A program made the translations under genes and the position numbers. A DNA stretch of 37,702 nt from assembly GCA_026983775.1 (NCBI GenBank), contig JALSTK010000147.1:1-37702 (forward strand). Reading direction: 5' to 3'. The DNA comes from Calditrichia bacterium. GTDB taxonomy: Bacteria > Calditrichota > Calditrichia > Calditrichales > Calditrichaceae. The notes beneath the pieces were generated by a model. It did no database searches. It was not told the DNA's origin and worked only from the letters and a program-made list of their open reading frames with translations. Positions within the stretch are counted from its first letter, which is position 1, and each line of letters opens with the position of its first letter. This document shows, one piece after another, positions 33,855 through 37,702 of the stretch.

Positions 33855-35713
33855 GGAAACATATATTGTCCTATTTAAAACAATATATAACGGCTGTTTT
33901 AATTCTGTTCCTGTTTCTTGCCTGCCATCCGGTGGTTATGAAAAATCAGTTATCTACAGAGGGACAGGAATTCCCCACCTCTTTACCCGATAGTATTTGG
34001 GTTGCGGAGAGCTTCCAGGACAGTCTGGATTCTATCCTGGCGTATTACAATCAGGCCAATAAAAAACTGTCCCAGGGTGATACTATCGGCGCAGAAATCT
34101 ATTTTGACGAAGCTTTCGGAGTCCTGGCCAATCTCTCCGATGAAGACCGCTCCAGTCTGCAATATTGGGCGGACTATGATTCCGTTTTTAAAGAGATGAA
34201 TCATAAATACGAGCAAATTTATTTAGAAACGCAGGAACCCCTGGAAGCCGAAGAGGTACTGGAAGATATTACCGATCTGGAGGAGGCTACCTTCCCGGAT
34301 TCCATTTTATTCGGTGACGGCACCGTAGTCGATACCAGCGGTGATCTCCCGTTGACGCTTAACCGGAAAGTTCGCTTAGCCATCCATTATTTCGAGACCA
34401 GAGGCCGTTATGTTTTTACCAAATGGTTGCAAAGAAGCGGTCGCTACGAATCCCTGGTCAAAGAAATTTTGCGTGAAAAAGGACTACCGGAAGATCTTGC
34501 TTATTTGGCCATGATTGAGAGCGGATTTAATCCTCGTGCCCGGTCTTATGCCCGGGCAGTGGGTATGTGGCAATTTATTTCCGCTACAGGGCGCCATTAC
34601 GGTTTGCGACATAATTGGTGGTTTGATGAACGACGCGATGTTATTAAAGCCACCCGGGCGGCAGCCAGTCATCTAAGTGATCTGTACCAACGTTTTGGAG
34701 ATTGGTATCTGAGTCTGGCGGGCTACAACTGCAATCCGCGTAAAGTGGAACGTAATGTAAGACGCTACCGAACAAAAGATTTCTGGAAGTTAAAGCGCTT
34801 GCCGCGACAGACCAGAAACTATATCCCGACCTATCTTGCAGCCCTGATTATCAGCAAATCTCCGGAAAAATTCGGTTTCTTTGTGGATAAGTTAACTCCT
34901 TTAAAGGTAGATACGGTTCTTATATCCGAATCAGTCGACCTGAACGTGATCGCCCAATTGGTAGATACCACCTATCGATATATTAAGGAAATCAATCCTG
35001 CGGTTCTGCGGTGGGTGACCCCTCCCGGCGTGAAAAATTTTACATTGTATCTTCCGCAAGGTACTAAAGAAAAATTCAAAGCCGGTTATAAAAAAATTCC
35101 GAATGAAAAGAAACGATCCTGGGTAAGACATCGTATTCGTTCGGGAGAAACCCTATCTACCATTGCTCAAAAATACCATACTTCCATGTCGGTTTTGAGG
35201 TCCACAAATAAACTGCATAGCAATCGAATTCGTGCCGGAAAATATTTATTAATTCCCGTTCCCCAAAATAAACGGGCCTATTATGCGGAAGCTCCTGTAA
35301 CGAGCAGAAGAAGACGGCATTATTCATATCGTAAAATCACTCATGTACCGGGCCATAAAAAAATTATTTATAAAGTGAAGCCGGGGGATACTCTGGGAGA
35401 AATAGCTGAATTATACCATACCCGGGCAAATAAAATACGGTTATGGAACGGGCTGCGCTATGGCCAGTACATTCGACCCAAACAAAATTTAGTGCTGTGG
35501 ATACCAAAGGACGGATTGGAATTTCCAACCAGGACAAATAAAAAAACGGTTAACAGAGAAGAGCCCGGTAAATACTATATTGTCCAAATCGGAGACACTC
35601 TTTGGGATATTGCAAAGAAATACGGTATCAGCATTCGGAAAATTAAACGGCTGAACAGAAAAAGATCGGCCCGGATTCGCCCTGGAGAGCGTTTAAGAGT
35701 ATCTGAAAATTAA
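33851..35713 (+). CDS. MltD-like lytic transglycosylase lipoprotein with LysM domains
   Basis: Predicted outer-membrane lipoprotein that cleaves peptidoglycan glycan strands. The 620-residue product has a lipobox (LFLAC) with Cys25. A hydrophilic helical region at about 40-170 is followed by an SLT domain. Its catalytic Glu223 lies in LAYLAMIESGFNP, followed by AVGMWQFISATGRHYGL and LSLAGYNCNPRKV. At the C-terminus lie three LysM repeats (about 440-485, 513-560, 576-620), with RSGETLSTIAQKYH, KPGDTLGEIAELYH and QIGDTLWDIAKKYG. This is the MltD architecture. It overlaps rfaE2 by four bases (ATGA), tying wall remodelling to LPS heptose synthesis. Confidence 0.92.
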   Translation: MRKHILSYLKQYITAVLILFLFLACHPVVMKNQLSTEGQEFPTSLPDSIWVAESFQDSLDSILAYYNQANKKLSQGDTIGAEIYFDEAFGVLANLSDEDRSSLQYWADYDSVFKEMNHKYEQIYLETQEPLEAEEVLEDITDLEEATFPDSILFGDGTVVDTSGDLPLTLNRKVRLAIHYFETRGRYVFTKWLQRSGRYESLVKEILREKGLPEDLAYLAMIESGFNPRARSYARAVGMWQFISATGRHYGLRHNWWFDERRDVIKATRAAASHLSDLYQRFGDWYLSLAGYNCNPRKVERNVRRYRTKDFWKLKRLPRQTRNYIPTYLAALIISKSPEKFGFFVDKLTPLKVDTVLISESVDLNVIAQLVDTTYRYIKEINPAVLRWVTPPGVKNFTLYLPQGTKEKFKAGYKKIPNEKKRSWVRHRIRSGETLSTIAQKYHTSMSVLRSTNKLHSNRIRAGKYLLIPVPQNKRAYYAEAPVTSRRRRHYSYRKITHVPGHKKIIYKVKPGDTLGEIAELYHTRANKIRLWNGLRYGQYIRPKQNLVLWIPKDGLEFPTRTNKKTVNREEPGKYYIVQIGDTLWDIAKKYGISIRKIKRLNRKRSARIRPGERLRVSEN

Positions 35714-35781
35714 TTGACATGAATGGGCAAATTCATTAAAATCAAAAGCTCATGGAATTTATTATTTAGCCATAGAAGGAG

Positions 35782-36504
35782 TTGAATATCGCGAAGATTT
35801 GTCCGAAATGCGGGACTGAAAACGTAGATAATGCCAGATTTTGTATAAATTGTGGCTCACCGATGGCTTCCGTTAAATCCGGCACACCCACTGCCCAAAC
35901 CTCAAAAGCCTCATCTAAGATCGATTCTTATGTAATCCTTGGCGGAGTGTTTGTGCTTACTTTAATAATCATTTTACTGGTTTTGAGTTCCAATCGTAAA
36001 ACCTTAAATGCAAAGTTGGAAAAAGTGCGTAACCGTAGTGCAACATCTATGGAAGCTTCGGCTCAACAACCACCCATGGAAGTCATGCAAAAAATCCAGG
36101 GTTTAAAAGATGCTTATCAACAAAATCCGCATGATTTATCTACTTTAGTCAATTTGGGAAATAGTTATTTCGATATCAATCGCTTCAATCAAGCTGTTTT
36201 TTATTATAGAAAGGCAATTGCCTTAAAGGGTGATCAACCCGATGTCCTCATTGATCTGGGCATATCCTATTTCAATCTGCAGCATGGTGATTCGGCTATT
36301 TATTTCGTAAAAAAAGCTTTAGAGTTCAGCCCGAATCATCTTACGGGAATGTATAATTTAGGAATTATTTATTACAACTTAAAACAGAAGGATAAGGCGA
36401 TTCAAACCTGGCAAGAGTTAATCAAAAAAAGTCCTGAAAGTCGTGAAGCTCAGGCCGCAAAGCAGTTTATCAATCAAATTAAAGATAAAATAAATAAGTC
36501 GTAA
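35782..36504 (+). CDS. Zinc-ribbon, membrane-anchored TPR protein
   Basis: A 240-residue protein with an N-terminal zinc ribbon (C7-X2-C10 and C21-X2-C24). A hydrophobic helix follows at about 49-68 and then three or so tetratricopeptide repeats over about 107-225, for example LVNLGNSYFDINRFNQAVFY and MYNLGIIYYNLKQKDKAI. It is probably an inner-membrane scaffold with the ribbon in the cytoplasm and the repeats outside. The TTG at 35782 is the only ordinary start that keeps the ribbon, but it directly touches GAAGGAG (35775-35781), leaving no spacer. ATC at 35788 would have normal spacing, which makes the true start uncertain. The partner is unknown. Confidence 0.78.
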   Translation: MNIAKICPKCGTENVDNARFCINCGSPMASVKSGTPTAQTSKASSKIDSYVILGGVFVLTLIIILLVLSSNRKTLNAKLEKVRNRSATSMEASAQQPPMEVMQKIQGLKDAYQQNPHDLSTLVNLGNSYFDINRFNQAVFYYRKAIALKGDQPDVLIDLGISYFNLQHGDSAIYFVKKALEFSPNHLTGMYNLGIIYYNLKQKDKAIQTWQELIKKSPESREAQAAKQFINQIKDKINKS

Positions 36505-36520
36505 AGAAGAGGAAGTATTT

Positions 36521-36616
36521 ATGCCAAGTGGTAAAAAACGGAAACGGGCAAAAATGGCAACCCATAAACGGAAAAAACGTTTACGTAAGAACCGCCATAA
36601 AAAGAAAAACCGTTAA
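36521..36616 (+). CDS. mS38/AURKAIP1-COX24-like small ribosomal protein
   Basis: A 31-residue, very basic peptide (two-thirds Lys, Arg or His). The sequence begins MPSGKKRKRAKMATHKRKK and ends in an RKNRHKKK motif. It matches the short bacterial proteins of the AURKAIP1/COX24 domain, homologous to the C-terminus of mitochondrial ribosomal protein mS38 and comparable to mycobacterial bS22. These bind rRNA in the small subunit near the decoding region. A good purine-rich site (AAGAGGAAG) lies nine bases before the ATG. A hairpin with a T run follows directly after. It is too small to be picked up by ordinary gene calling. Confidence 0.85.
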   Translation: MPSGKKRKRAKMATHKRKKRLRKNRHKKKNR

Positions 36617-36621
36617 AATTC

Positions 36622-36651
36622 AAGGGTTCATTTTCTAATGAGCCTTTTTTT
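36622..36651 (+). terminator. Intrinsic terminator after the mS38-like gene
   Basis: AAGG plus TTCATT (36622-36632, with one bulged G at 36626) pairs with AATGAG plus CCTT (36637-36646) around a four-base loop, and a seven-T run ends at 36651. It lies only eight bases before the first possible xseA start. Confidence 0.75.
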
Positions 36652-36659
36652 ATTATTTT

Positions 36660-37702
36660 ATGGGTGTGCCCATGATTGCATCGCACATATTTTCAGTCAG
36701 CGAAATTACTTCGACCATCAAACTCCTTCTTGAAGAAAACATTCCTACAATTTGGGTCGAAGGGGAAGTCTCAAACTACAAGGCCCATTCCAGCGGTCAT
36801 TTCTATTTTACACTCAAAGATTCAAATGCACAAATATCCTGTGTTATGTGGCGCTCCAGAGCCTATCATCTAACCTTTCTACCGGAAGATGGGATGCAGA
36901 TTCAGGTTAACGGCAACATCCGGGTATATGAAAAAGGCGGGCGGTACCAATTAGATGTTTTAGCCATGCAACCCGTCGGGCAGGGTAGATTACAACAGCA
37001 ATTTGAAGCATTAAAGCAAAAACTTCAGGCCGAGGGATTATTCGCAGAAGACCATAAAAAACCGTTACCGCAATTTCCGGAAAAAATCGGTATTGTCACT
37101 TCGGATACGGGAGCTGCTTTACGCGACATCCTGAACGTTTTACGCAGAAGAGCACCCCATGTTCAGGTTGTTCTCAGACCAACCTTGGTGCAGGGAGCCG
37201 GCGCAGCAGAAGACATCTCGAATGCCATTGATGAATTGAATCGTTTTGGTGCATTGGACCTTCTGATTGTAGGGAGAGGAGGCGGTTCTCTGGAAGACCT
37301 GTGGCCCTTCAATGAAGAACGAGTGGCAAGAGCTATTTACGATTCACACCTACCGGTTATATCTGCTGTCGGACATGAAATTGATTTTACTATTGCTGAT
37401 TTTGTGGCAGATTTACGGGCACCGACTCCTTCTGCTGCAGCAGAATTAGCTGTGCCGGACTATATACAAATTCACGAGGACCTGCTTTATTACATGACTC
37501 GTCTTGCGCGGATCATGAAACAGAAAATCAGCCAGGGTTATCAAAAAATTGATGCGGTACAAAGAAGCTATGGATTTCGTCGGCCGGAAGATATAGTTCG
37601 TCAGTATGCCTTGCACATCGACGATTTAAGTAATCAGTTGGAACGTATAATGGGGCAAATCCTGCAAGAAGAAAGAACTTCTCTGCAACAAATCGAACAA
37701 CG
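36660..37702 (+). CDS. xseA: Exodeoxyribonuclease VII large subunit, 3' end missing
   Basis: Nuclease subunit that, with XseB, degrades single-stranded DNA. The frame stays open to the edge of the window, giving 347 codons of an expected 400-450. The N-terminal OB-fold has IPTIWVEGEVSNYKAHSSG and FYFTLKD. The catalytic part has KIGIVTSDTGAALRDILNVL, LLIVGRGGGSLEDLWPFNE and VISAVGHEIDFTIADFVAD, followed by the coiled-coil region. Starts are possible at ATG 36660, GTG 36666 and ATG 36672. The last gives MIASHIFSVSEITSTIK, closest to the usual family start. No strong Shine-Dalgarno sequence is visible. Confidence 0.96.
   Translation, partial: MGVPMIASHIFSVSEITSTIKLLLEENIPTIWVEGEVSNYKAHSSGHFYFTLKDSNAQISCVMWRSRAYHLTFLPEDGMQIQVNGNIRVYEKGGRYQLDVLAMQPVGQGRLQQQFEALKQKLQAEGLFAEDHKKPLPQFPEKIGIVTSDTGAALRDILNVLRRRAPHVQVVLRPTLVQGAGAAEDISNAIDELNRFGALDLLIVGRGGGSLEDLWPFNEERVARAIYDSHLPVISAVGHEIDFTIADFVADLRAPTPSAAAELAVPDYIQIHEDLLYYMTRLARIMKQKISQGYQKIDAVQRSYGFRRPEDIVRQYALHIDDLSNQLERIMGQILQEERTSLQQIEQ

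Noticed and set aside
36676-36873. A 65-residue frame on the plus strand
   Set aside because: It is a shadow of xseA, whose frame is supported by family motifs to the window edge.
1-37702. Mobile elements, CRISPR arrays or defence systems
   Set aside because: I found no transposase, integrase, direct repeat-spacer pattern, terminal inverted repeats or nuclease-based defence genes; all recognisable genes are housekeeping or envelope functions.

Overview
The window is a gene-dense bacterial chromosome segment of moderate-to-low GC, with every recognisable gene on the + strand. It carries a full set of outer-membrane and LPS genes (tamB, bamA, skp/ompH, lpxD, a fused lpxC-fabZ, lpxA, split rfaE1/rfaE2), so the cell has two membranes. 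The LpxC-FabZ fusion, RNase Y, an S21 gene, a 31-residue mS38/AURKAIP1-like ribosomal protein gene and a barrel protein resembling DUF6588 together suggest the Fibrobacterota-Chlorobiota-Bacteroidota (FCB) superphylum. A Calditrichota-like lineage is my best guess, but this is inference and not proved by the sequence. I see no phage, transposon, integrase, CRISPR array or toxin-antitoxin pair; the region looks like core chromosome.

Layout. Positions 1-2034: yajC, fmt (sharing one base), rpsU and a small 2x[4Fe-4S] ferredoxin, closed by a strong terminator. Positions 2200-7902: rny, def, pepA and a large membrane Fe-S oxidoreductase of the HdrD/EMO type. A 489-base stretch without genes follows. 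Positions 8392-20426: an envelope-biogenesis run of tamB, bamA, skp, lpxD, lpxC-fabZ, lpxA, a LipM-like octanoyltransferase and an outer-membrane barrel candidate, ended by a terminator. Positions 20583-24161: rseP and an unrecognised 739-residue protein. Positions 24231-28669: a CAT-anticodon tRNA, a hairpin, a coiled-coil zinc-ribbon protein, the RNase P RNA, recJ, a RodZ-like protein and a thioredoxin-like lipoprotein. Positions 28719-32300: gamma-glutamyltranspeptidase, a small two-helix membrane protein and a receiver-PAS-histidine kinase. Positions 32377-36616: the two heptose-activating enzymes, an MltD-like transglycosylase, a zinc-ribbon/TPR membrane protein and the mS38-like gene. 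xseA runs off the right edge.

How the genes work together. The central run makes lipid A (LpxA, LpxC, LpxD), supplies hydroxyacyl-ACP dehydration (FabZ) and builds the outer membrane (BamA, Skp, TamB). rfaE1/rfaE2 feed ADP-heptose to the LPS core, and RseP, MltD and RodZ add envelope stress response, wall remodelling and cell shape. The other genes cover protein maturation (fmt, def, pepA), RNA processing (rny, rnpB), DNA repair (recJ, xseA) and ribosome composition (rpsU, mS38-like).

No dramatic new system is evident. The most worthwhile leads are the orphan 739-residue protein, the tiny mS38-like gene whose terminator abuts xseA, the rnpB gene wedged between two protein genes, the kinase with Asn after its phospho-accepting His, and the zinc-ribbon/TPR gene whose start codon touches its ribosome binding site.
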